This document shows, piece by piece, positions 17,927 through 26,895 of a stretch of 64,000 nt of DNA (position 1 is its first letter; every line of letters starts with the position of its first letter). The stretch lies in NCBI GenBank assembly GCA_963832895.1, contig CAWHVQ010000002.1, positions 248,001 to 312,000 on the forward strand. Direction: 5' to 3'. The notes below the pieces were generated by a model. The model made no database searches and had not been told where the DNA came from. It was given only the letters and a program-made list of their open reading frames with translations. This DNA comes from JAMXLO01 sp963832895. GTDB taxonomy: Bacteria > Pseudomonadota > Alphaproteobacteria > Acetobacterales > Acetobacteraceae. A program made the translations under genes and the position numbers.

Positions 17927-18509
17927 ATGCCCGAATTGCCCGATGTCGAGATTTCAGGCGTGTGATGGATAGGCACGCGCGGCGGCCATGTCGTCGCGCG
18001 CGTCATGGTTGCACATCCGGGCAGCCTCGAAGGTGTCAGCGCGGCCACCGTGCAGCGCCGGCTGAAGGACAAGCAACTTTCAGGTCTCGTCGCCATGGCA
18101 AGGTCCTGTTCGCCGAGTTCGAGGACGCCATGAGGCTTGCCATGCATTTCGGCCTCAACGGCTCGCTGGTGGGCCTGTCGCCCGACGAGGACGAACCTGC
18201 GTCCACCCGGCTTATGTTCGAGTTCGCCAAAAGTGCGCGACTTGCCTATGTCAATCCACGCCGCAACGGCCACGTCTGCGTGACCGCCAGTGCTGCGTCC
18301 TCCATCGCCGATCAGCGCCTCGGTCCCGACGCGCTGGATCCGTGTAGCCGGGTGTGGTTGCAAACGACCGCGTGCCCAAAGGGTTTCTGCTGCCCGAGCG
18401 TCACCCCGGCGGTCACTGTCCTCGCTGCGGCACCGCACTGGTGATCGACAAGCGTGGCGGCCGCACGAGCTATCATTGTCCAAGATGCCAGCCGGCGCCT
18501 CACGGCTGA
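17927..18509 (+). pseudogene. mutM: Formamidopyrimidine-DNA glycosylase relic
   Basis: ATG 17927, preceded by GGGAG, reads MPELPDVEISGV and then stops, matching the Fpg/Nei N-terminus (catalytic Pro2, Glu). Downstream, the plus frames give HGKVLFAEFEDAMRLAMHFG and FEFAKSARLAYVNPRRNG. A third frame then gives the zinc-finger tail (PKGFLLPERHPGGHCPRCG, TSYHCPRCQ). The segment between LGPDALD (~residue 120) and the zinc finger, roughly 100 residues carrying the helix-two-turn-helix, is missing. The gene has multiple frameshifts plus an internal deletion and cannot be functional. A second copy elsewhere would be expected for 8-oxoG repair. Confidence 0.82.
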
Positions 18510-18611
18510 TTTGCTAACTTCTCATAACTCCATTTCCATATTTTAACGATACGGATACACTTCCGACTTTACCTTATCGCACGTTGTTGGCCGCATAGGA
18601 GGCTTGCCGCG

Positions 18612-19448
18612 ATGCGTGCCGATACCGGACCCACGCTGGGCGTGCTGCTTTTGCTTGTCTCCGGATGCTCAGGCGGCCCAGCGATTGAACCAACGCCCCC
18701 CGCGCCCCACCAGATCGCGGCCGCGACCCCTGCCCGCGGGCTATCGCTGGAAGACGTCGGGCGTGAGGTGACACGGCTGCGGGCGGCGCTGGCCAAGGGA
18801 GTACCTCAGCACACCGCGGAAACCGCAGATGGCGATCTCGCTTGGATCAGTCGCGCGAAGGCCGCCGTCGCCGCCGCGCCGCTTGCGATCGAGCAGCCGC
18901 AACTGCTCGTCGTGGTCGATCGCAACCCCGCGGTGCAGGAGCTCCGCATTATCCTGGCGCAGCCAAATGCGACCTGGGAGGTGATCGGCGGCAGCAAGGT
19001 TTCGACCGGTCAGTCCGGTCGGCGCGGCTACTTCATCACACCGCTGGGTGTGTTCCTGCATACCGACGGCATCCTCGACTACCGCGCCCTCGGCACGTTC
19101 AACGAAAATCACATCCGCGGACTTGGCCTCAAGGGCATGCGTGTCTGGGATTTCGGCTGGCAGACTGCGGAGAGGGGCTGGCGCGTGGAGCGTGATCCCG
19201 CCGAGATCCGCCTACTCATGCATGCCACCGATCCCGACTATTTGGAGCAGCGGCTCGGCCATCCGGCCTCCGAGGGATGTGTGCGGGTGCCTGCGACGAT
19301 GAACCAATTCCTGGATATCCACGGCGTTCTTGACGTCGATTATGAGCGGGCAGCGCAAGACGACGCCAGGCTTGACAGTATCTTGCCGCGCGACCGTACC
19401 CCCACGCCGCTGGCAGGCGATGCTCTCGTCGTCGTGGACTCGTCCTGA
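18612..19448 (+). CDS. L,D-transpeptidase family lipoprotein
   Basis: 278 residues with AGGAGG before ATG 18612. Residues 1-19 are a signal peptide ending in the lipobox LLVSGC, so the mature protein is lipid-anchored. The C-terminal ~150 residues are a YkuD/ErfK domain ending with the catalytic block HATDPDYLEQRLGHPASEGC (His and Cys ~18 apart, SEGCVRV). Such enzymes cross-link peptidoglycan or attach proteins to it. The central region TPLGVFLHTDGILDYRALGT supports the assignment. The intergenic DNA upstream is AT-rich and probably holds its promoter. Confidence 0.85.
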   Translation: MRADTGPTLGVLLLLVSGCSGGPAIEPTPPAPHQIAAATPARGLSLEDVGREVTRLRAALAKGVPQHTAETADGDLAWISRAKAAVAAAPLAIEQPQLLVVVDRNPAVQELRIILAQPNATWEVIGGSKVSTGQSGRRGYFITPLGVFLHTDGILDYRALGTFNENHIRGLGLKGMRVWDFGWQTAERGWRVERDPAEIRLLMHATDPDYLEQRLGHPASEGCVRVPATMNQFLDIHGVLDVDYERAAQDDARLDSILPRDRTPTPLAGDALVVVDSS

Positions 19449-19474
19449 ACCCAAGCCGGCGCCGCTGATCCCGG

Positions 19475-19648
19475 CTACGTGAGCGGCCCGCCCGAGCGGC
19501 CGCCGCGTCGTGCGTGTGCGGTGATAAACAGTTCGAAGACCGCCACAGCGCCGATCGACATGGTCAAGCTCGCCAGCAGCCACAACATCTGCGTCCACAT
19601 GGCGATCCAACCGCGCAACATCCCGGCACTTCCAAGCACATCGTGCAT
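19475..19648 (-). CDS. Small single-pass membrane protein (57 aa)
   Basis: ATG 19648 follows a strong AAGGAGGTG at the right spacing. The product has one long hydrophobic helix (MLWLLASLTMSIGAVAVFEL) and an Arg/Gly-rich tail (RRGGRSGGP). It is convergent with the L,D-transpeptidase gene. The strong ribosome-binding site is the main reason to call it. The function is unknown. Confidence 0.6.
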   Translation of the reverse strand: MHDVLGSAGMLRGWIAMWTQMLWLLASLTMSIGAVAVFELFITAHARRGGRSGGPLT

Positions 19649-19832
19649 TCCGCACCTCCTTGCGGCTGACTGCCGTATGCTGGTCCCTTCCTGCGACCCG
19701 CGCCTTGATCCATATCAATCGAGCCAACGCGCGGCCAGCCGGGTTTAAGCCACTGTCTGGTCACGAATCGTCGTCTTGCGCTCGTTCGGGCCTTCGCAGC
19801 AAGCTGCCGCGTGCCGACCAATGGAGGCAGCC

Positions 19833-20195
19833 ATGGCTATTGTGCTCGACCACACGATCGTCCCGGCGCACGACAAAGAGGCGTCCGCCAAATTTTTCGC
19901 TCGTATTTTCGGCCTGGGCTATGAAGGCGCAGTGTCCCACTTTGCGCCGGTACGGGTGAACGAGACACTGGTTATGGACTTCGATACCTGGCCGTCATTC
20001 GAATCGCACCACTATGCGTTCAAGGTGAGCGCCCAGGAATTCGATGCGATCTTTGGCCGGGTCAAGGGTGAAGGGCTGGCATATGGCAGCGGCCCCTTTT
20101 CGCCCGACGACATGCAGATCAATCATCGTGGCGGTGGGCGTGGATTATATTTCAAGGACCCGAACGGACACCTGCTGGAAGTCCTGACCGTCTAG
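19833..20195 (+). CDS. VOC family protein (glyoxalase/dioxygenase fold)
   Basis: 120 residues, ATG 19833 after TGGAGG. It holds one VOC module: metal-ligand His in VLDHTIVPAHD, the HHYAFKV strand, and the C-terminal GRGLYFKDPNGHLLEVLTV with the conserved Glu. Single-module VOC proteins act as dimers in metal-dependent isomerisation, ring cleavage or resistance. The substrate is unknown. Confidence 0.85.
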   Translation: MAIVLDHTIVPAHDKEASAKFFARIFGLGYEGAVSHFAPVRVNETLVMDFDTWPSFESHHYAFKVSAQEFDAIFGRVKGEGLAYGSGPFSPDDMQINHRGGGRGLYFKDPNGHLLEVLTV

Positions 20196-20426
20196 CGGAA
20201 GAACCTTCGTCCTGTCATTGCAGGGCGCGACAATGCCGGTGCGGCCTCTTGCGACGACGCACTCACACATTCTTACGACCTCTCGGCGCTACTTGACTTG
20301 CAAGCCAGACGAAGCCTAACCCACAGTCAAAATGGCGGCGCAAGACAGCCGCTGAACTGCCCTTGTTCACGGGCCCGTGCTTAGCGGGCCGTGCGTTGTG
20401 CCGTATCGGCAGCCGAGGGAGGGGCG

Positions 20427-21008
20427 ATGGCGGATTGGGTCTTTTCGCGTCGCGTAATTCTTGCAGGGTGTGTCGCTACATCCGGCTGCCTGCGGTCGGT
20501 TGCGGTACGCGCCGATGAACCGGCGGACCCGGATCGACTAAAACTTCCACAGCCCGGCGATTGCCTCGTCGAGGCCGGAAATGACGCTGGCACAACACCG
20601 CTGAAGCCCGTCGACATAGGCTCGCAGGACGTCGTCCTGGCATGGGCATTCGATCCGCACAAAAATGTTCCACGCGATGGATCGCGGCTCAACATGGTCC
20701 TGCTCATGCGTTTCGATCCCGCCACGCTCGGCGACGCCGACAAGGAAACGGCGCCCGATGGGGTCGTCGCATATTCCGCCGTTTGCACACATCAGCAGTG
20801 TTGGGTGACCGACTGGCTGAAGTCCACTCAGGTTCTCCAGTGCCCGTGCCACCAATCGCAGTATGACCTGCGACACGGAGCGAAGGTCGTGGGCGGACCG
20901 GCGCCACGACCATTGCCAGCCTTGCCACTGAAACTGAGTAACGGCGTTCTCAAAGTCGCCGGTCCATTCACTGCGCGGATCGGAGGTGAACAGCAACAGA
21001 ATACCTAG
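20427..21008 (+). CDS. Rieske 2Fe-2S protein, Tat-exported
   Basis: 193 residues, GGGAGGGG before ATG 20427. The N-terminus has a twin-arginine type leader (SRRVILAGCVATSGC). Rieske cluster ligands are CTHQQC and CPCHQSQYD (Cys-x-His ... Cys-x2-His) near residues 125-150. The fold ends PLKLSNGVLKV. It lies 74 bp upstream of the PQQ dehydrogenase and is probably its periplasmic electron acceptor or a link to the quinone pool. A Rieske partner for a PQQ dehydrogenase is unusual, since the norm is a cytochrome c. Confidence 0.85.
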   Translation: MADWVFSRRVILAGCVATSGCLRSVAVRADEPADPDRLKLPQPGDCLVEAGNDAGTTPLKPVDIGSQDVVLAWAFDPHKNVPRDGSRLNMVLLMRFDPATLGDADKETAPDGVVAYSAVCTHQQCWVTDWLKSTQVLQCPCHQSQYDLRHGAKVVGGPAPRPLPALPLKLSNGVLKVAGPFTARIGGEQQQNT

Positions 21009-21082
21009 GCTGAACTGAACGCCCGCGGTCGCCGCGGGACGCGCTGGAGTTGCCAGGCTGATCAATGTGGGAGGAGAAGCCA

Positions 21083-22819
21083 ATGCGCATGCAATACAAG
21101 ACCGCCCTGATGACATTCGCGGCCGGAATCCTTGGCTGCATCGCTGCCAAAGGGGTAGTTGCGGACGAAGTGTCCAGTTATGCCCCCGTGACGCAGGAGC
21201 GTCTGGAGAACCCGGAAGCCGGAAACTGGCTGCTGTATCGCCGCACCTACGATGGTCACGGCTTCAGCCCGCTGCGTCAGATCAACAGCGACAGCGTCAA
21301 AGATCTCGTGCCGGTCTGGACTTACGCAACCGGAACGGTGGAAGGCCACGAGGCCCCTCCGATGGTGAACAACGGCATGATGTTCGTCACCACGCCGGGC
21401 ATGCAGGTTCTCGCGCTCAATGCTTCGACCGGCGACCTGATTTGGCGCTACAAAGAGAGCCTGCCCGCCGATCTCTTCCAGTTGCATCCGACCAACCGCG
21501 GCGTCGCCCTGTGGGGCGACAAAGTCTTTCTCGCGACGGTCGATGCTCATCTGATCGCGCTGGACGCGAAGACCGGCAAAGAGGTGTGGAACACCAAAGT
21601 CGGCGACTACCAGCACGGCGAGTACATGACACTTGAGCCGCTGGTTGTGCACGGCAAGGTCATGGTCGGCTCGTCCGGCGGCGAGTTCGGCGTGCGCGCC
21701 TTCATCGCGGCCTATGATGCGGAAAGCGGCAAGCAGCTATGGCGATTGCACACCGTCCCAAGCCCTGACGAGCCGGGTGGTGATACCTGGAAGACCGATG
21801 CATGGAAGACCGGGGGTGGCTCGGTCTGGATCACCGGCGACTATGATCCCAAAAGGAACATCGCGTACTGGGGCATAGGAAATGCCGCGCCGTGGCCCGG
21901 CGACCTGCATCCGGGCGATGATCTCTACACCAGCTCGACGCTCGCGTTGAACCCCGACACCGGCAAGATCGATGGCTACCACCAGTACCACTGGAATGAT
22001 TCATGGGACTGGGATGAGATCCGGCCACCGGTGCTGATCAACATGCAGCATGACGGCCAGACGATCGACGCGCTCGTGCACCCCGGGCGCGACGGCTATC
22101 TGTGGACGCTTCAACAGACCGACAGCGGCATCAAGTTCATCTCAGGCCAGCCGTTCGTCTACCAGAACGCCTTCAAGAGCCTCGATCCGCAGACCGGGCG
22201 GCCGACCTACAACGACGACCACAAGCCGGTCACGGGCAAAGATGTAACTTTCTGCCCCTCGCTTTGGGGCGGTGAGGACTGGCCGTCCGAATCCTACAGC
22301 GATCAGACGCATCTGCTCTACATCCCCGCCAACGACAACATGTGCGGTGCGATGCAGGGCGAGAAAAAGCAGCTCATCGTCGGCCAGCTCTGGCTGGGGG
22401 CCGATCCGGACAGCATAAAGCTGCTGCCGCGCGCCGATCATATCGGCGAGCTGCAGGCCTGGGACGTCGCGACCGGCAAGCGAGCCTGGACCTACCCGTT
22501 CCCTGACCAGCTCTTCGCGTCGGTGCTGAGCACAGCCGGCGGACTGGTATTCGTCGGCGGCACCAATGACCGCATGTTCCGGGCATTCGATGCCAAGACA
22601 GGCGAGTTGCTCTGGCAGCAGAAGACGAACTCCGGAATTATCGGCATGCCTGTCGCCTACCAGGTCGGTGACACCGAGTACGTTGCTGTGCAGTCAGGCT
22701 GGGGTGTCGATGCCCAGCGTATCCAGGAGTCGCTGGCAAAAACCTCGATGAAGCTCGATCCGAATGCCGTGCCGCAGGGTGGCGTGGTCTGGGTGTTCGC
22801 GCTCAGGCGGCGCCCATGA
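21083..22819 (+). CDS. PQQ-dependent methanol/ethanol-family dehydrogenase
   Basis: 578 residues from ATG 21083 (GGGAGGAG upstream). It has a signal peptide ending near VVADE, then an eight-bladed quinoprotein propeller with W-motif repeats (ALNASTGDLIWRYKE, ALDAKTGKEVWNTKVGD, AWDVATGKRAWTYPF, AFDAKTGELLWQQKT). It also has the GNAAPWPGDLHPGDDLYTSS active-site region. Two oddities: the usual vicinal Cys pair before NRGVA is absent (FQLHPTNRG), and Asn290 stands in LALNPDTG where most relatives have Asp. Periplasmic oxidation of an alcohol is expected; activity and the metal (Ca or lanthanide) are uncertain. Confidence 0.9.
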   Translation: MRMQYKTALMTFAAGILGCIAAKGVVADEVSSYAPVTQERLENPEAGNWLLYRRTYDGHGFSPLRQINSDSVKDLVPVWTYATGTVEGHEAPPMVNNGMMFVTTPGMQVLALNASTGDLIWRYKESLPADLFQLHPTNRGVALWGDKVFLATVDAHLIALDAKTGKEVWNTKVGDYQHGEYMTLEPLVVHGKVMVGSSGGEFGVRAFIAAYDAESGKQLWRLHTVPSPDEPGGDTWKTDAWKTGGGSVWITGDYDPKRNIAYWGIGNAAPWPGDLHPGDDLYTSSTLALNPDTGKIDGYHQYHWNDSWDWDEIRPPVLINMQHDGQTIDALVHPGRDGYLWTLQQTDSGIKFISGQPFVYQNAFKSLDPQTGRPTYNDDHKPVTGKDVTFCPSLWGGEDWPSESYSDQTHLLYIPANDNMCGAMQGEKKQLIVGQLWLGADPDSIKLLPRADHIGELQAWDVATGKRAWTYPFPDQLFASVLSTAGGLVFVGGTNDRMFRAFDAKTGELLWQQKTNSGIIGMPVAYQVGDTEYVAVQSGWGVDAQRIQESLAKTSMKLDPNAVPQGGVVWVFALRRRP

Positions 22820-22904
22820 AGTGACTCGCTTATAACGCAGACCGAACTCGCAACTGAGGAGCGGTTGACGACCGCTCCTCCTAGCCGCGCCAAGGAGTTG
22901 AGCC

Positions 22905-23357
22905 ATGGTCACACTGAAGATCAACGGACAAGACCACGCCTATGACGGTGATACGGATGTCCCCCTGCTCTGGATCATTCGTGATGAGCTCGGACTGACC
23001 GGCACCAAGTTCGGTTGCGGCAAGGGTTTCTGCGGCGCCTGCACCGTGCATCTTGACGGCGTCGCCGTCCGGTCTTGCTCCGTTCCGGTCTCCGATGTAT
23101 CCGACCGGCAGATCGTCACGATCGAAGGGCTTGACCCAGAGGGCAATCATCCCGTGCAGCGCGCATGGCGTGAGACGAGTGCGCCGCAATGCGGCTACTG
23201 CCACGCGGGACAGATCATGCAGGCCGCGGCCCTGCTGGCGGCGACGCCCAAGCCGTCGGACCAGGACATCCTCTCCGGCATGTCCGGCAACATCTGTCGT
23301 TGCGGCTGCTACCAGCGCATTGCGGAAGCGGTGCGCCTGGCCTCGACGGGAGTGTAA
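22905..23357 (+). CDS. (2Fe-2S)-binding oxidoreductase subunit (IorA/CoxS-like)
   Basis: 150 residues. Plant-type ferredoxin cluster FGCGKGFCGACTVHLDG (~42-57), then the second cluster domain with CGYCHAGQ and GNICRCGCYQRI. It is the small subunit of a molybdopterin hydroxylase. It is followed 3 bp later by the large subunit, so they form one heterodimer. There is no FAD subunit gene, as in the isoquinoline 1-oxidoreductase and periplasmic aldehyde dehydrogenase type. Confidence 0.92.
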   Translation: MVTLKINGQDHAYDGDTDVPLLWIIRDELGLTGTKFGCGKGFCGACTVHLDGVAVRSCSVPVSDVSDRQIVTIEGLDPEGNHPVQRAWRETSAPQCGYCHAGQIMQAAALLAATPKPSDQDILSGMSGNICRCGCYQRIAEAVRLASTGV

Positions 23358-23360
23358 GCC

Positions 23361-25688
23361 ATGACCCACATGTTCGATACAACGTCGATCCAGCCGGGCG
23401 GCATCGCGAACGTGAGCCGCCGGTTCGTGATGAAGGGCATTGTCGGCTCCGGCGCACTCGTGATTGGCGCCAGCGTTCTGCCGCGCCCCGCCATGTCGGC
23501 ATGGGACACCGGCGCCGGCAAGATGCCGGGTGGCACCGTCAACGACCCACACGTGTTCGTCGCCATCGACCCCTCCGGCCTGGTGACCATCGTCACCAAC
23601 CGCTCGGAGATGGGCACCGGTGTCCGCACCAGCCTGCCCATGGTCGTCGCCGACGAGATGGAGGCCGACTGGTCGCGCGTGCGCGTCGCACAGGCGCCCG
23701 GCGACGAGAAGAAATACGGCAATCAGGACACCGACGGATCGCGCAGCGTGCGGCATTACGTCCAGCCGATGCGGCAATGCGGCGCCGCCATGCGCACGAT
23801 GCTCGAGCAGGCGGCCGCGGCGCGCTGGGGCGTCGACGTATCCGAGGTGCGCGCCGAGAACCACAAGGTCGTGCACCTCGCCTCGGGCAACATGCTCGGC
23901 TACGGCGAGCTGGCCAAGGCCGCGAGCGCGTTGCCGACACCGTCGGTCGACAGCCTTAAGCTGAAGGACCCGCGCGACTTCCGCTACATCGGCACCGGGT
24001 CCATACCCATCGTCGATCTGCACGACATCACGACGGGGCACGCGACCTACGGCATCGATGCGAAAGTCCCCGGCATGAAGTTCGCGGTGATCGCGCGTCC
24101 GCCGGTGGTTGGCGGCAGGCTGGTCTCGTTCGACGCCACCGAGGCGCTGAAGGTTCCCGGCGTGGAAAAGGTCGTCGAGGTGCAGGGCTGGCCCTGGCCC
24201 ACGAAGTTTATGCCAGTGGGCGGCGTCGCCGTGGTCGCGCGCAACACCGGCTGCGCGATCAAGGGGCGCGACAAGCTGAAGGTCGTCTGGGACAACGGCC
24301 CGAATGCAACATATGACTCGGCGGCGTTCCGCAAGCAGATGGAGGCGACGGCCGCCAATCCAGGCAAGGTCGTGCGCGATGACGGCGACGCGGAAGGCGC
24401 ACTGAAGTCCGCCGCCAAAGTCATCACCGCGCAGTACTATGTTCCCCACCTCGCGCACGCCTCGATGGAGCCGCCGACCGCTGTCGTGCACGTCTCCGAG
24501 GGCAAGGCCGGCCCGCAATGCGTCGCCTATGCGCCGACGCAGAGCCCTGGCGGTTGCCGCGACGATCTCGCCAAGATGCTGGGCATTCCGGTCGAGAACG
24601 TCACGGTAAATGTCCCACTGCTGGGCGGCGGCTTCGGGCGCAAGTCGAAATGGGACTATGTGCTGGAAGCCGCGTTGGTGTCGAAGGCCACCGGTTCGCC
24701 GATCAAGGTCGTGTGGACGCGCGAGGACGATATTCAGCACGACTTCTACCACACGGTGTCAGCCGAGAGGATCGACGCCGGCGTGGATGCGAACGGCAAG
24801 GTGGTCGCGTGGCGGCATCGCAGCGTGGCGCCGACAATCTTCTCCACCTTCAAGGCGGGCGCGGATCACGAAGCACCGTTCGAACTCGGCATGGGGCTGA
24901 TCGACAACCCGTTCGACATTCCCAACCTGCGCTGCGAGAACGGCCAATGTGAGGCCCATACCCGCATCGGCTGGTTCCGCTCCGTCTCCAACATTCCGCA
25001 CGCCTTCGCGGTGCAGTCGATGGCGGCGGAAATTGCTGCGGCACTGGGGCGCGATCCGAAGGATGTTTTGCTTGAACTGCTCGGACCGGATCGCATCGTG
25101 GACCCGCGCAAGTCGCCCGAGGTCGCCAACTACTGGAACTACGGCGATCCGTTCGAGACCTACCCGATCGACACCGCCAGGTTGCGCGGGGTCGCAGAGC
25201 TTGCCGCGCAACACGCCGGATGGGGCAAGCAGCTACCGAAGGGCGAGGGCCTCGGCATCGCCGCACATCGCAGCTTCCTCACCTACGTGGCCACTGTCGT
25301 GCATGTCGCGGTGGACCAGAAGGGAGCGCTCAGCATCCGCCAGGTGGACACCGCGATCGATTGCGGCTTCCACATCAACCCGGAGCGCATCCGCTCGCAG
25401 ATCGAAGGCGCGGCGGTGATGGGCCTGGCGCTCGCCAAGCACGGGCAGATCACCTTCAAGGACGGAAAGCCGCAGCAGAGCAACTTCGACGGGTTCGTCG
25501 TGGCGCGGATCGATGAAGCCCCGCTCGACGTGCGGACGCATATTGTGCCGGCTGATTGGAACGTGCCGTCGAGCGGCGTCGGCGAGCCAGGGCTGCCGCC
25601 GTTCGCGCCGGCGCTGTGCAACGCGGTCTTCGCCGCCACCGGCAAGCAGATCCGCAGCCTGCCGATCGGCGACCAGTTGAAGGTGTAA
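23361..25688 (+). CDS. Molybdopterin-binding aldehyde/isoquinoline oxidoreductase, large subunit (IorB-like)
   Basis: 775 residues. Tat leader with SRRFVMKGIVGSGALVIGAS at residues 19-38. Molybdopterin-binding blocks: RSEMGTGVRTSLPMVVADEM, VPLLGGGFGRKSKWDY, GWFRSVSNIPHAFAVQSM and the C-terminal GVGEPGLPPFAPALCNAVFAATG with the catalytic Glu. Such IorB-type enzymes are single large subunits with a 2Fe-2S partner and send electrons to cytochromes. Following a PQQ alcohol dehydrogenase, it probably oxidises the aldehyde product to the acid in the periplasm. Confidence 0.92.
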   Translation: MTHMFDTTSIQPGGIANVSRRFVMKGIVGSGALVIGASVLPRPAMSAWDTGAGKMPGGTVNDPHVFVAIDPSGLVTIVTNRSEMGTGVRTSLPMVVADEMEADWSRVRVAQAPGDEKKYGNQDTDGSRSVRHYVQPMRQCGAAMRTMLEQAAAARWGVDVSEVRAENHKVVHLASGNMLGYGELAKAASALPTPSVDSLKLKDPRDFRYIGTGSIPIVDLHDITTGHATYGIDAKVPGMKFAVIARPPVVGGRLVSFDATEALKVPGVEKVVEVQGWPWPTKFMPVGGVAVVARNTGCAIKGRDKLKVVWDNGPNATYDSAAFRKQMEATAANPGKVVRDDGDAEGALKSAAKVITAQYYVPHLAHASMEPPTAVVHVSEGKAGPQCVAYAPTQSPGGCRDDLAKMLGIPVENVTVNVPLLGGGFGRKSKWDYVLEAALVSKATGSPIKVVWTREDDIQHDFYHTVSAERIDAGVDANGKVVAWRHRSVAPTIFSTFKAGADHEAPFELGMGLIDNPFDIPNLRCENGQCEAHTRIGWFRSVSNIPHAFAVQSMAAEIAAALGRDPKDVLLELLGPDRIVDPRKSPEVANYWNYGDPFETYPIDTARLRGVAELAAQHAGWGKQLPKGEGLGIAAHRSFLTYVATVVHVAVDQKGALSIRQVDTAIDCGFHINPERIRSQIEGAAVMGLALAKHGQITFKDGKPQQSNFDGFVVARIDEAPLDVRTHIVPADWNVPSSGVGEPGLPPFAPALCNAVFAATGKQIRSLPIGDQLKV

Positions 25689-25707
25689 GCACGTAGTATT
25701 GCCCGAC

Positions 25708-25738
25708 GCCCGGTGGCTCGACGGTCACCGGGCTTTTT
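25708..25738 (+). terminator. Rho-independent terminator after the PQQ/molybdopterin module
   Basis: GCCCGGTG (25708-25715) and CACCGGGC (25726-25733) form an 8-bp GC stem with a 10-nt loop, followed directly by TTTTT. It sits 20 bp after the stop of the molybdopterin subunit, which marks the end of the 20.4-25.7 kb transcription unit. Confidence 0.85.
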
Positions 25739-25845
25739 GCGCGGTTCGCTACTTGACCGGTATCATCAGGGGCCCGTAAGGGCTGCCCGGCCGCATCACT
25801 TATAGCCGCCGACGCGTCCTGTCACTCGGCCAAGAGAGATCCGCG

Positions 25846-26895
25846 ATGAAATTCGGCTACTTCACGTTGAGCGACAACCACTACGATAACAACAGCCGCT
25901 CTCCCAACCAGTTCGTCGCGGATATCATCGACGAGGCACTGTACGCGGAGACGCTCGGCATGCACTCGGCGTGGATCGGCGAGCATCACTTCAGCACCCT
26001 CGGCGTCCTGTCGTGCCCCGACCTGGCGCTCGCCTACATCGCCGCGCGCACCCAGCGTATCCGGCTGGCGCCCGCGGTCACCGTGCTGCCGCTGCATCAC
26101 CCAATCCGCGTGGCCGAGCAATGGGCAAGTCTCGACCTGCTCAGCGGCGGACGCGTGGATTTCGCCGCCGGCCGGGGCTACGACCGTCGCGAATATGCGC
26201 CTCTAGGCGTGTCGTTCGATGATAACCAGTCGATCTTTGAGGAAGGCATGGCGATCGTGCGCCGCCTGTGGTCCGCCGAGAAGCCGATCTCCCATCGCGG
26301 CAGGCACTATGCATTCGACGACGTCGCGATCACGCCGCGTCCGGTGCAGCAGCCAATTCCCGCCTACGTCGCATCGTTCTCCCGGCCATCGATCGAGCTT
26401 GCGGCTCGGCTTGGCTGCGGCCTGATTGTTGCTCCCTTTGCCGCGGCAATGACCTTCGGCGGACTCCAGCAGGTGCGCGACCTGTATCACGCAACCTGTG
26501 CGAAGCACGGCACAACGCCGGGCCGGCTGATGTGTAGCTATTTCACCCATTTCGCCGACGACGACGCGCAGCAGCAGGCGGCGCGCGCAAGGCAGATCCG
26601 CTACTACAAGGAGTGCGTGATCGCCGCCTTCCCCGGCGATCCCGCGACCGCTCCGCCGAGCTATCGCTACTTCATCGCGATGGTGGAGCGGCTGCGCAAT
26701 GTGCGCCCCGAAGACCTGACGGAGAATTCGGTCCTGCTGGGTTCGCCCGCGCATATCATCGATAACCTGAAACAGGTGGCAGCAGCCGGCGCGGACGAGG
26801 TAATCCTATATTTCAACGTCGGCCTGAAGCCGCACGCGCAGGTGAAAGACGAGATGGCGCGGTTCATGGAACAGGTGGCACCGCATTTCGCATGA
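25846..26895 (+). CDS. LLM class flavin-dependent oxidoreductase
   Basis: 349 residues, luciferase-like. MHSAWIGEHHFSTLG (~38-52), HPIRVAEQWASLDLLSGGRVDFAAGRGYDRREY (~95-125) and the flavin-binding GCGLIVAPFA segment. The stop overlaps the next LLM gene by ATGA, so two distinct LLM monooxygenases are made from one message. No flavin reductase gene lies nearby. It probably acts with the second LLM on one pathway. Confidence 0.9.
   Translation: MKFGYFTLSDNHYDNNSRSPNQFVADIIDEALYAETLGMHSAWIGEHHFSTLGVLSCPDLALAYIAARTQRIRLAPAVTVLPLHHPIRVAEQWASLDLLSGGRVDFAAGRGYDRREYAPLGVSFDDNQSIFEEGMAIVRRLWSAEKPISHRGRHYAFDDVAITPRPVQQPIPAYVASFSRPSIELAARLGCGLIVAPFAAAMTFGGLQQVRDLYHATCAKHGTTPGRLMCSYFTHFADDDAQQQAARARQIRYYKECVIAAFPGDPATAPPSYRYFIAMVERLRNVRPEDLTENSVLLGSPAHIIDNLKQVAAAGADEVILYFNVGLKPHAQVKDEMARFMEQVAPHFA

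Noticed and set aside
22881..24752. 623-codon minus-strand ORF
   Set aside because: Antisense to the molybdopterin oxidoreductase genes, which carry clear cofactor motifs.
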